This document shows positions 18,075 through 25,338 of a stretch of DNA of 25,492 nucleotides, one piece after another. Below the pieces are notes generated by a model. It was given only the letters and a program-made list of their open reading frames with translations, did no database searches and was not told the origin of the DNA. The translations under genes and the position numbers were made by a program. The first letter of the stretch is position 1. The number at the start of each line of letters is the position of its first letter. Origin of the DNA: Myxococcota bacterium (GTDB lineage Bacteria > Myxococcota_C > UBA6777); contig JAKLKB010000099.1 of NCBI GenBank assembly GCA_023150835.1, positions 1 to 25,492 on the forward strand, in the 5' to 3' direction.

Positions 18075-19616
18075 ATGAGTCACGATCCGATACAACACTA
18101 CCAAGATCTCTGCCAGTCGCGTTCGCAACAAAAGCAACCTGCGTGGTTGCGTGCGATCCGTTTGTCCGCTGCTGCGCGACTTGCGGAGCTTGGCTTTCCA
18201 ACGCGCAAGCATGAAGAATGGAAGTACACGCCTGTACGCCCTCTGACTGCCGTTGCTTTTGCCCAATCGCCGCTGCCTCTTTCGCTTTCTCGTGTTGCCG
18301 CTGAGGATCTGCTGTCTCGCACAACACAAGGCGCTTTGCGGGTGGTGATCGGCGACGGTCAGATCCTCCCCGCTATTTCGTCTCTTGAAGCCCTCCCGGC
18401 GGGCGTCTCGATCCGCAGTCTTCGTGAGATCCTCGATACCGAAAACGAGCCAGACGATCTCTTGCGCCAGCGTTTTGCGCTTGCGCTCGATCGCGTCGGG
18501 GATAACGCCTTTGATGCGCTCAATCTTGCCCTCTTTTCCGATGGTGTGGTGATCGATATCCCCAAAAATACATCGGTCACACAACCGATCGAGATCGTGT
18601 ATGTCGGCTCCTGTTCTTCCACTCCGCAGATCGGCGCGATCCGCAGCTTCGTTTCGCTTGCACGCGGTAGCCAAGCCTCGATCATCGAGCGTTTTGTCGG
18701 CCTCTCCCCTGACGGCGCACACAACCCGCACACGACGGGCAGCGCATCCACCCCACACAACCCCCACACGACGGGCAGCGCATCCACCCCACACAACCCC
18801 CACACGACGGGCAGCGCACCCACCCCACACAACCCCCACACGACGGGCAGCGCACCCACCCCACACAACCCGCACACGACGGGCAGCGCACCTTACTTTA
18901 CAACCGCATCGACGGCCTTTTTCGTTGAAGAAAACGCCGCGCTCGATCATTACAAGATCCAACAAGACGACCCCTCGGCCTTTCACATCGCTTGGACGTG
19001 GCTGCATCAAAAGAGCCATAGCCGCGTAAGCACTTTTGCCGTCTCTTTGGGGGGCAAGATCGCACGCAATGAAACCGAGGCCGCGCTCGACGGCCAAGGC
19101 ATCGAAACCACCCTCAACGGTCTCTATCTGGTCGAAGGCGACCGCTTTGTCGACAACCGCACCTTTTTGGATCACGCCAAGCCCCACTGCCACAGCGTCG
19201 AAGTGTACAAAGGCATCCTCTCTGAACGCGGAAAAGGCACCTTCAACGGCAAGATCTTGGTGCGCCAAGATGCCCAAAAGACCGATGCCAAGCAATCCAA
19301 CCAAGCCTTGCTGTTGTCCGATGATGCCACGATCTACAGCAAGCCGCAGTTGGAGATCTTTGCGGATGATGTGAAGTGTACGCATGGAGCCACGACGGGC
19401 TATCTCGACGAAAAATCGATGTTTTATGCGCGCTCACGCGGCGTTCCCGAAGACGCTGCGCGTGGTCTGTTGACGTATGCCTTTGCAAACGCCTTGATCG
19501 AGGGCGTTCGATTGCCCGCCTTGCAACAAGAACTCAGCGCGTTGTTGGCGCAGCGCTTTCAATTGTCTGCGATGGACGATCTGATGGGCCTGCTCGACGA
19601 GCAGGAGCTTGGCTGA
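18075..19616 (+). CDS. sufD: Fe-S cluster assembly protein SufD with an internal histidine-containing tandem repeat
   Basis: The 513-residue product is SufD, partner of SufB in the SufBC2D scaffold, longer than the usual roughly 430 residues. The N-terminal segment has the typical RKHEEWKYT motif. The C-terminal beta-helix part, with [17 protein letters not shown] and [20 protein letters not shown], is intact. Residues 216-272 are a minisatellite of HNPHTTGSA(S/P)TP units inserted between SIIERFVGL and the FTTAST...[12 protein letters not shown] strand, on an expected surface loop. The ATG at 18075 has AAGGACA upstream; a longer frame to 18009 lacks support. Its stop overlaps the start of a 12-codon mini-ORF that precedes sufS. 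Confidence 0.95.
   Translation: MSHDPIQHYQDLCQSRSQQKQPAWLRAIRLSAAARLAELGFPTRKHEEWKYTPVRPLTAVAFAQSPLPLSLSRVAAEDLLSRTTQGALRVVIGDGQILPAISSLEALPAGVSIRSLREILDTENEPDDLLRQRFALALDRVGDNAFDALNLALFSDGVVIDIPKNTSVTQPIEIVYVGSCSSTPQIGAIRSFVSLARGSQASIIERFVGLSPDGAHNPHTTGSASTPHNPHTTGSASTPHNPHTTGSAPTPHNPHTTGSAPTPHNPHTTGSAPYFTTASTAFFVEENAALDHYKIQQDDPSAFHIAWTWLHQKSHSRVSTFAVSLGGKIARNETEAALDGQGIETTLNGLYLVEGDRFVDNRTFLDHAKPHCHSVEVYKGILSERGKGTFNGKILVRQDAQKTDAKQSNQALLLSDDATIYSKPQLEIFADDVKCTHGATTGYLDEKSMFYARSRGVPEDAARGLLTYAFANALIEGVRLPALQQELSALLAQRFQLSAMDDLMGLLDEQELG
18720..18890. repeat. 36-bp tandem repeat (4.75 copies) inside sufD
   Basis: Four full 36-bp units start at 18720, 18756, 18792 and 18828, with a 27-bp partial unit from 18864. 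Each full unit encodes HNPHTTGSA then STP or PTP. All copies are in frame and nearly identical, differing by a few single bases (CCG/CCC, TCC/CCC). Near-identity suggests a recent expansion. Confidence 0.97.
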
Positions 19617-19654
19617 TGTCTGTTTACGCCGTTCATCCGAAGGAGTTTGTGTGA
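19616..19654 (+). CDS. 12-codon mini-ORF linking sufD and sufS
   Basis: An ATG at 19616-19618 overlaps the sufD stop (TGATG) and reads [12 protein letters not shown] to a TGA at 19652-19654, which in turn overlaps the sufS ATG (again TGATG). The peptide resembles the sufS N-terminus (MSVYAVH against MSLYTAH), so it looks like a partial duplication of the sufS start with a 38-bp period. It could relay ribosomes from sufD to sufS by termination-reinitiation, but it may be a non-functional remnant. Confidence 0.4.
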   Translation: MSVYAVHPKEFV

Positions 19655-20928
19655 TGTCTCTCTACACCGCCCATGTATCGACCGCTCCTTCTTCCCGTAA
19701 TGAGGGCGGATTGGATATCCAACGCATCCGCCAAGACTTCCCCGCTCTCCACCAAAAGGTCAACGGAAAGCCGCTGGTGTACTTGGACAACGGAGCCTCC
19801 GCACAAAAGCCGCAAGCCGTCCTCGATACCTTGGTCCATTTTTACCAACACGACTACGCCAACATCCATCGCGGCGTACACTCGCTGAGTGAGCGGGCTA
19901 CTCGGGCTTATGAGGCCGCACGCGGCGTCGTTCAACGCTTCTTAAACGCCCGCGAAGAGCGCGAGATCATCTTTGTCCGAGGAACCACCGAGGCGATCAA
20001 TCTCGTGGCCGCGACGTATGGCCGCACAAACCTCTCTGCGGGCGATGAGATCGTGATCTCCGCGATGGAACATCACGCCAACATCGTCCCTTGGCAGATG
20101 CTTTGCGAACAACTCGGGGCCAAGCTTCGCGTGATCCCTATGGATGATCGCGGTGTCCTCGATATGCAGGCGTATCAGGATCTACTCAACCACCGCACCA
20201 AGCTCGTTGCCGTCGTCCATCTCTCCAACGCCCTCGGCACACTCAATCCCGTCGAAGAGATCATCACACTTGCCCATCAACACAATATCCCCGTATTACT
20301 CGACGGAGCCCAGTCCGCACCTCACCTCAAAGTCGACGTTCAAGCCCTTGATTGCGACTTCTTCGCCTTTTCGGGCCATAAGCTCTACGGACCCACAGGG
20401 ATCGGTGTCCTCTACGGAAAGGCCGCTCTGCTCGAACAGATGCCTCCCTACCAAGGCGGCGGTGACATGATCGAAGAAGTCACCTTTGAAAAGACCACCT
20501 ATGCCTCCATCCCAAGCCGTTTTGAAGCTGGAACCCCCCACATCGCAGGCGTGATCGGCCTCGCTTCCGCCATCCAATACGTCGAACAGATCGGCCTTCA
20601 GGCGATCCACGCCTACACCCAGACCTTGCTTGATTACGGCACGCAGCGCCTCCAAGAAGTCCCCGGCTTGCGCATCATCGGCACCGCCCCCCACAAAGCC
20701 AGCATCCTCGCCTTTCGCATCCAAGATATCCACCCCCACGACATCGGCACGATCTTGGATCAAGAAGGCGTCGCCATCCGCGCCGGCCACCATTGCGCTC
20801 AGCCCGTCATGCAGCATTATCAACTCCCCGCCACCGCTCGCGCTTCCTTGTCCTTCTACAATACCCGCGAAGAGATCGATATCTTGGTCGCTGCTTTGCA
20901 AAAAACGGTTCGCATCTTTTCTTTGTAG
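19654..20928 (+). CDS. sufS: Cysteine desulfurase SufS
   Basis: The 424-residue product is a group II (SufS-type) PLP-dependent cysteine desulfurase that takes sulfur from L-cysteine for cluster assembly. The PLP-binding lysine is K243 (FSGHKLYGP) and the catalytic cysteine is C381 in RAGHHCAQP. The PLP-contact motif [14 protein letters not shown] and LDGAQSAPH are intact. The start at 19654 has AAGGAG nine nt upstream and gives MSLYTAHVS; an upstream in-frame start at 19609 lies inside sufD. With SufU it forms the sulfur-transfer pair of the operon. A 469-bp repeat-rich gap separates it from sufU. Confidence 0.98.
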   Translation: MSLYTAHVSTAPSSRNEGGLDIQRIRQDFPALHQKVNGKPLVYLDNGASAQKPQAVLDTLVHFYQHDYANIHRGVHSLSERATRAYEAARGVVQRFLNAREEREIIFVRGTTEAINLVAATYGRTNLSAGDEIVISAMEHHANIVPWQMLCEQLGAKLRVIPMDDRGVLDMQAYQDLLNHRTKLVAVVHLSNALGTLNPVEEIITLAHQHNIPVLLDGAQSAPHLKVDVQALDCDFFAFSGHKLYGPTGIGVLYGKAALLEQMPPYQGGGDMIEEVTFEKTTYASIPSRFEAGTPHIAGVIGLASAIQYVEQIGLQAIHAYTQTLLDYGTQRLQEVPGLRIIGTAPHKASILAFRIQDIHPHDIGTILDQEGVAIRAGHHCAQPVMQHYQLPATARASLSFYNTREEIDILVAALQKTVRIFSL

Positions 20929-20997
20929 TGGATTCTTTTCCCTCTCGATCGTTTTGATCGTTGCGGTTGTTTCGGAGTTTTGAGTTTGCTTTCGGTT

Positions 20998-21105
20998 TTG
21001 TGGGGCGCTGCCCCACACCCCGCAAGGGGTCGCAGCCCCCTTGACCCCGTATTGGCGGAGCGAACAGGCGTTTTTCAAACAAACGGTTGCGCCGCTTGGA
21101 TGGTT
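20998..21105 (+). repeat. Dispersed intergenic repeat family A, copy 2
   Basis: This copy begins with a hairpin GTGGGGC-gct-GCCCCAC (21000-21016), then ACCCCGCAAGGGG, the identical core CCCTTGACCCCGTA (21038-21051), and GGCGGAGCGAACAGG followed by GTTTTTCA. The order matches copies 1 and 3. Boundaries are approximate. Confidence 0.75.
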
Positions 21106-21214
21106 GGTGTAGACGGGGTTGGAAAGTTTCGTGGAAACGAGCAGGTTGTTTGTGATGTCGGTCATCACGGTGTTTTTACAAACTTCGGGAAAACGAACGA
21201 ATTATAGGACTTAT

Positions 21215-21291
21215 ACGATATCCGCAAGATGTGTGATCGAAGGATCGTGCGTAGATGCCCTACGGTTGGGCAGCCACAGGGGGCTGCCCAA
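21215..21291 (+). repeat. Dispersed intergenic repeat family B, copy 1
   Basis: The copy begins with ACGATATCCG (21215-21224) and ends in a perfect 10-bp stem TTGGGCAGCC/GGCTGCCCAA (21266-21275 and 21282-21291) with loop ACAGGG. A CGTAGA-GCCC segment between them is shared with copy 2 at about 23350. The hairpin lacks a T-run, so I do not call it a terminator. Confidence 0.75.
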
Positions 21292-21397
21292 GAACAGGAC
21301 TGTTGCAACAAATCGTGACGGCATTGAAAAGCTGTGTTGATCTTGAGTCATCCGTTGTTTTTGTGGTGCGGATGGTTTGTTCCAAAGGAGCGCATGG

Positions 21398-22093
21398 ATG
21401 GTTGTGGATGCTGCCTCGATCTATCGGCAGATGGTGATCGATCACGGTCGATCTCCCCGTCACTTTGGCCCGTTGGCCTCTTGCTCTTGCCGATCGGCTG
21501 GACACAATCGCGTTTGTGGCGACAAACTCGACGTTTTTTTGCAAGCAGACACCGAACAGATCCAAGCCGCCAGCTTTCAAGGCGCAGGCTGCGCGATCAT
21601 GATGGCCTCCGCCTCCATGATGATGGAACGCCTGCAAGGTTGCTCTCGATCAGATGCCCTCCGTCTGCTTCATTGCTTTTTACAAATGATGTCTCTCCGC
21701 TCTGCCTCCACACCATCGCCAACAGCGGCCACACCGCCAACAGCGGCCACTTCGCCAACAGCGGCCACTTCGCCAACAGCGGCCACTTCGCCAACAGTGG
21801 CCACTTCGCCAACAGCGGCCACTTCGCCAACAGCGGCCACTTCGCCAACAGCGGCCACTTCGCCAACAGCGGCCACTTCGCCAACAGCGGCCACACCGCC
21901 AACAGCGGCCACTTCGCCAACAGCGGTGATCTCGCCGATAGCTTTGTCGGAGGATTGCGCCGATATCCTCGGACCCTTGACTCATTTTGCCGAAGTTCGC
22001 GGGTTTCCGACGCGGATCAAGTGTGCGACCCTTGCTTGGGAAGCCCTTGCTGCGGCTTTGCGACAAGATCCACAGACGGTCTCCACCGAATAG
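21398..22093 (+). CDS. sufU: SUF scaffold/sulfur-acceptor protein SufU with an internal PTAATS repeat
   Basis: The 231-residue product is a SufU (zinc-dependent sulfur-transfer partner of SufS), expanded from the usual roughly 150. Conserved features are IYRQMVIDHGRSPRHFG (8-24), C40-G-D42, C65 in FQGAGCAIMMASASMMM, and C209 in RIKCATLAWEAL. These are the zinc and active-site ligands, with Asp42 as in Bacillus SufU. Residues 108-177 are a low-complexity run of PTAATS units, in the region between the second and third conserved cysteines where SufU already differs from IscU. AAGGAG lies seven nt before the ATG at 21398. It follows the long repeat-rich gap and precedes sufT by 61 bp. Confidence 0.93.
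   Translation: MVVDAASIYRQMVIDHGRSPRHFGPLASCSCRSAGHNRVCGDKLDVFLQADTEQIQAASFQGAGCAIMMASASMMMERLQGCSRSDALRLLHCFLQMMSLRSASTPSPTAATPPTAATSPTAATSPTAATSPTVATSPTAATSPTAATSPTAATSPTAATSPTAATPPTAATSPTAVISPIALSEDCADILGPLTHFAEVRGFPTRIKCATLAWEALAAALRQDPQTVSTE
21719..21928. repeat. 18-bp tandem repeat (11 copies plus a partial) inside sufU
   Basis: Eleven 18-bp units run from 21719 to 21916 with a partial unit to 21928. The base unit is CCAACAGCGGCCACTTCG and encodes PTAATS; three variants occur (two PTAATP, one PTVATS). All three forward frames stay open through the array because the unit is a multiple of three. Confidence 0.97.
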
Positions 22094-22154
22094 CACCCCG
22101 TCTGTCTCAAACCTTTGCTTTTCATCCGTAGCACCTGCGCGAAGGAGTGCTTTG

Positions 22155-23300
22155 ATGCGTACCCCCGTACCCCCCAATCCTCATACACACAGTCACGACC
22201 ATGCCCACGAATGCGGCCATGATCATCATCACCACGAACATCACCACGAACATTACCACGAGCACGGCGAGGGTCACACGCATCCTCCCGAGCATCATAA
22301 CGAGCATAACACAGGTCATAACGAGCATAACACAGGTCATAACGAGCATAGCACAGGTCATAACGAGCATAGCACAGGTCATAACGAGCATAGGACAGGT
22401 CATAACGAGTATAGGACAGGTCATAACGAGTATAGGACAGGTCATAACGAGTATAGGACAGGTCATAACGAGTATAGCACAGGTCATAACGAGTATAGGA
22501 CAGGTCATAACGAGCATAGCACAGGTCATAACGAGTATAGGACAGGTCATAACGAGCATAGGACAGGTCATAACGAGCATAGCACAGGTCATAACGAGTA
22601 TAGTGCAGGTCATACGCACCATCACGAACACCACCACCCGCATGATGAGGGCCACGAACACCACCACGGGCATCACCACGAACACGGCCCTGACTGCCAT
22701 CACCACCACGAAGACGTCTATGATCCCGAAACAGGCGAGGTATTGGGGGGGTATCTTGACGACGAAGATCTTTCGGAGATGGATGGCTGCGAAACATCCG
22801 ATGCAGTCGAGACTTCTGGAGCGCATGACGCAACAACGTGTCACTTCTCTTCGCAGACAGGAGCGCGAGGCGGCGAGACTTCTTTGCAGGCAGAAGCGCG
22901 AGGCAGCGAGACCGATCCGCAGACAGCGCCCCCACGCACCGAAGGCGATGGGGATTCTTCTTCTTTGAGCGAAGACGAGAAAAGCGAGTTGGCTCTGGAT
23001 GATCTTCAAGAGCGTGTGATCGAATCTTTGCGTCGAGTCTATGATCCCGAAGTACCCGTCAATATCTATGACTTGGGCCTGATCTACAAACTTGAGATGG
23101 ATACGATGGGCCGTGTGGAAGTTCAGATGACGCTCACCACGCCCAATTGCCCTGTGGCCGAGTCGATGCCCGAACAAGTCCAAGCCGCGATCCTTGCGGT
23201 GGAAGGTGTCGAAACGGTACACGTCGATCTGGTGTGGGAGCCGCCTTGGTCGCCCGACATGATGGAAGAAGATATCCGCCTTGCGATGGGCTTTTTCTGA
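22155..23300 (+). CDS. sufT: SufT-like DUF59/MIP18 protein with a large histidine-rich repetitive N-terminus
   Basis: The 381-residue product ends in a DUF59/MIP18 domain (about 283-381) with DPEVPVNIYDLGLIYK and conserved C332 in TTPNCPVAESM. This is the SufT type of Fe-S maturation factor, usually about 100-180 residues. Before it lies an unusual extension. Residues 10-48 are His-rich (HTHSHDHAHECGHDHHHH and similar), residues 49-153 are fifteen NE(H/Y)xTGH units, residues 154-187 are a second His cluster (HHEHHHPHDEGHEHHH), and about 188-280 is an acidic, low-complexity linker. The extension would bind metal ions. The ATG at 22155 has AAGGAG seven nt upstream. It is the last suf gene, 61 bp after sufU. 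Identification of the C-terminal domain is firm; the role of the extension is inferred. Confidence 0.92.
   Translation: MRTPVPPNPHTHSHDHAHECGHDHHHHEHHHEHYHEHGEGHTHPPEHHNEHNTGHNEHNTGHNEHSTGHNEHSTGHNEHRTGHNEYRTGHNEYRTGHNEYRTGHNEYSTGHNEYRTGHNEHSTGHNEYRTGHNEHRTGHNEHSTGHNEYSAGHTHHHEHHHPHDEGHEHHHGHHHEHGPDCHHHHEDVYDPETGEVLGGYLDDEDLSEMDGCETSDAVETSGAHDATTCHFSSQTGARGGETSLQAEARGSETDPQTAPPRTEGDGDSSSLSEDEKSELALDDLQERVIESLRRVYDPEVPVNIYDLGLIYKLEMDTMGRVEVQMTLTTPNCPVAESMPEQVQAAILAVEGVETVHVDLVWEPPWSPDMMEEDIRLAMGFF
22299..22613. repeat. 21-bp tandem repeat (15 copies) inside sufT
   Basis: Fifteen units of 21 bp, encoding NE(H/Y)(N/S/R)(T/A)GH, run from 22299 to 22613. Variation is concentrated at codon 3 (CAT/TAT) and codon 4 (AAC/AGC/AGG), and the order of variants (three NEYRTGH in a row, later alternation) suggests repeated unequal exchange. 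The array lies between the two histidine clusters. Confidence 0.97.
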
Positions 23301-23321
23301 TCGTTGGAGTGCGGTACTCAG

Positions 23322-23430
23322 ACGATATCCGAGTGATGTACACAAAGGCGTCGTAGACGCCCGATTCTTGGGCAGCCACAGGGGGCTGCCCCTACCTCTT
23401 TACGATAACGCAACGGGCGGATGTCGTATC
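23322..23430 (+). repeat. Dispersed intergenic repeat family B, copy 2
   Basis: The copy begins with ACGATATCCG, has GTAGACGCCC, then the hairpin GGGCAGCC (23370-23377) and GGCTGCCC (23384-23391) with loop ACAGGG, followed by CTACCTCTT and an imperfect inverse of the left end (GGCGGATGTCGTATCG). It lies between sufT and the threonylcarbamoyl-AMP synthase gene. Confidence 0.75.
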
Positions 23431-23449
23431 GTTTGATTGGAGTGGCGGG

Positions 23450-24469
23450 GTGTGTATGTGGGAAGTTGTCGAAGAACGACGCACGCAGATGATGCGAGTG
23501 CTTTCCGAGGGGGCAGATAGCGCCGAACAATGGGCTGAGATCGAACAAGCAGCCTCACGCCTTCAATCGGGGGGATTGGTGGCTTTTCCGACCGAAACGG
23601 TTTATGGGCTGGGTGCTTGTGCATGGAACGCAGAGGCGATCCGCCAAGTCTTCGTCTGCAAGGGACGCCCCGCAGACAATCCGTTGATCGTGCATCTTTC
23701 GCATCCCTCGGAGATATCTTTGTTTGCTGCGGAGATCCCTGCCTCGGCGGTGCGCCTGATCGATGCGTTTTGGCCGGGACCCTTGACGCTGATCTTGCCC
23801 AAAAAGCCCGAAGTCTTGGATATCTTGACTGGGGGATTGGATAGCGTGGCCTTGCGGATGCCTGCTCACCCTGTCGCGCTCGCGTTGATCGAAGCCGCAG
23901 GGCCTTTGGTGGCCCCAAGCGCCAACCGTTCGGGCCGTCCAAGCCCGACCCATCCTGCCCATGTTCGCCACGATCTCGGCCCTGAAGTGATGGTGATCGG
24001 CCATACGCCTTGCGCTTATGGACTCGAATCCACCGTCCTTGATCTCACCGCCACCCCCGCGATCTTGTGCCGTCCCGGGCATCTCGGGGCGCAACAGTTG
24101 TCCGCTGTTTTGGGCGAGCCTGTCGTCTCGATGACCAGCACTCTCGACGGTCACGCCCCCCGTAGTCCGGGCATGAAGTACACGCATTATAGCCCGAGCG
24201 CCGAAGTCCGTTGGGCGGATGCCTCGGTCCAGCCGCCCTCTCGAACGCTCTGGCTGGTTCACTCTTCTGTGCCGACGGCTGTGTCCGAAGATATCGCGGT
24301 CGTCGATTATGCGGGTGAATTTGCGCGGATGGCGCGTGAACTCTATGACCGCTTTCGCCAAGCCGACCTCGAAGGCCGACCTGCCGTCTGGATCGAGCCT
24401 CTCCCTCTTCCTCCCCACGATGGCGTCATCGCCGCTCTATTTAACCGCATCACAAAAGCCATCGGCTGA
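23450..24469 (+). CDS. sua5: L-threonylcarbamoyladenylate synthase (Sua5/YwlC type)
   Basis: The 339-residue product makes threonylcarbamoyl-AMP, the first intermediate for the t6A37 modification of ANN-decoding tRNAs. The YrdC-like domain (about 32-220) has PTETVYGLG (47-55), KGRPADNPLIVH (71-82) and PSANRSGRPS. The C-terminal Sua5 domain, with the SPGMKYTHYSP linker, makes it the long (Sua5/YwlC) form, not the short TsaC. The GTG at 23450 is chosen because GGAG lies seven nt upstream; ATG 23456 is only two codons later with a longer spacing. It sits downstream of the suf cluster behind a repeat and may have its own promoter. Confidence 0.96.
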   Translation: MCMWEVVEERRTQMMRVLSEGADSAEQWAEIEQAASRLQSGGLVAFPTETVYGLGACAWNAEAIRQVFVCKGRPADNPLIVHLSHPSEISLFAAEIPASAVRLIDAFWPGPLTLILPKKPEVLDILTGGLDSVALRMPAHPVALALIEAAGPLVAPSANRSGRPSPTHPAHVRHDLGPEVMVIGHTPCAYGLESTVLDLTATPAILCRPGHLGAQQLSAVLGEPVVSMTSTLDGHAPRSPGMKYTHYSPSAEVRWADASVQPPSRTLWLVHSSVPTAVSEDIAVVDYAGEFARMARELYDRFRQADLEGRPAVWIEPLPLPPHDGVIAALFNRITKAIG

Positions 24470-24540
24470 GCGTGTGACCCTCACCCTCACCCCCCCACCT
24501 CCCTGCTGTCGCAGAGGCGTGGGGGGGGCCGCGCAGCGAC

Positions 24541-24655
24541 GAGGTGAGGGGTACGCAAAATGTACCCCCGCAAGGAGCGAAGCCCCTTGACCCCGTACAG
24601 GCGAAGCGATCATTGTTTCCCGCACAGACAACTGTGTCGCTCGCAATGGCTGCGA
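24541..24655 (+). repeat. Dispersed intergenic repeat family A, copy 3, with a preceding GC-rich inverted repeat
   Basis: The identical core CCCTTGACCCCGTA lies at 24584-24597, preceded by CCCCGCAAGG and followed by GGCGAAGCGA as in copy 2. Just upstream CCCTCACC (24479-24486) and GGTGAGGG (24543-24550) face each other across a G/C-rich stretch, which may form a hairpin. The region is between the threonylcarbamoyl-AMP synthase and methyltransferase genes. Confidence 0.7.
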
Positions 24656-24708
24656 ACACGGGGGGTTTGTGACGGGTCCATTTTCGCCAGAGCGGAGGTT
24701 TGAGGTCG

Positions 24709-25326
24709 ATGCAAAAAGAACATTGGGAAAAAGTCTACACATCGAAAGCGGCGCATGAGGTCTCGTGGTTTCAGGAGCGAGCGGAGTTATCGTTGCGTCT
24801 GATTCAGGAGGCGGGGATCGCAAAAGAGGCATCGTTGATCGATGTGGGAGGGGGAGCCTCGACGTTGGTCGATGATCTGTTGGCGTTGGGGTACGAAGAC
24901 CTGACGGTGTTGGATCTGTCGGGTGCGGCGTTGGAGACGGCGAAGGCGCGGTTGGGAGCACAAGCAGCGCGTGTCCATTGGCAGGTGGCGGATATCCGAA
25001 CGGCGGTGTTTGCGAAGCATCGCTTTGATGTCTGGCATGATCGTGCGGTGTTTCACTTTTTGACTGAAGAGGCAGACAAACAGAAGTATGTCGAGCAGGT
25101 CTTGCATTCGGTGAAGCCGGGTGGATGGGTGATGGTGGCGACCTTTGCCGAAGACGGCCCGACGCGGTGCAGCGGTCTTCCTGTTGCGCGCTACAGTCCC
25201 GACGAGCTGCACGGCGTTTTCGGCGAACCGTTCTCGTTGATCCAGCACGTCCGTGAGTCGCATTATACGCCCGCAGGCAGCGAGCAAAAGTTCGTGTATT
25301 GCTTTTGTCGCAAAGAGGCTTTTTGA
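24709..25326 (+). CDS. Class I SAM-dependent methyltransferase, substrate unknown
   Basis: The 205-residue product begins HWEKVYTSKAAHEVSWFQ, a typical opening of a small class I methyltransferase group. It has SAM-binding motif I LIDVGGGAS (43-51), the acidic LDLS segment, and WHDRAVFHFLTE followed by KPGGWVMVATF. It should be a soluble enzyme; the substrate cannot be told from sequence. The ATG at 24709 is preferred because GGAGG lies 11 nt upstream, and a TTG at 24700 would be too close. It is separated from the upstream gene by a 239-bp repeat-bearing gap, so it is probably transcribed on its own. Confidence 0.9.
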   Translation: MQKEHWEKVYTSKAAHEVSWFQERAELSLRLIQEAGIAKEASLIDVGGGASTLVDDLLALGYEDLTVLDLSGAALETAKARLGAQAARVHWQVADIRTAVFAKHRFDVWHDRAVFHFLTEEADKQKYVEQVLHSVKPGGWVMVATFAEDGPTRCSGLPVARYSPDELHGVFGEPFSLIQHVRESHYTPAGSEQKFVYCFCRKEAF

Positions 25327-25338
25327 GGGGGGGGTGAT

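Larger units (their letters stand above)
20929..21397. other. 469-bp intergenic region between sufS and sufU containing two dispersed repeats
   Basis: The region splits the suf cluster. It contains one copy of repeat family A (core CCCTTGACCCCGTA at 21038-21051) and one copy of family B (hairpin at 21266-21291). No open frame in it shows family similarity I recognise. A second promoter for sufU-sufT may lie here; I found no strong one. Confidence 0.6.

Noticed and set aside
18012-19385. Minus-strand open frame of 457 residues over sufD
   Set aside because: It lies opposite the well-supported sufD, and repeats of the minisatellite keep it open; there is no functional motif.
22299-22613. Possible CRISPR array
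   Set aside because: The units abut with no unique spacers and encode an in-frame peptide; the same holds for arrays at 1-150, 18720-18890 and 21719-21928.
22122-23345. Minus-strand open frame of 407 residues with hydrophobic repeats over sufT
   Set aside because: The repeated hydrophobic segment is the complement of the sufT minisatellite, and the rest is the complement of the DUF59 domain; sufT has the ribosome site and family match.
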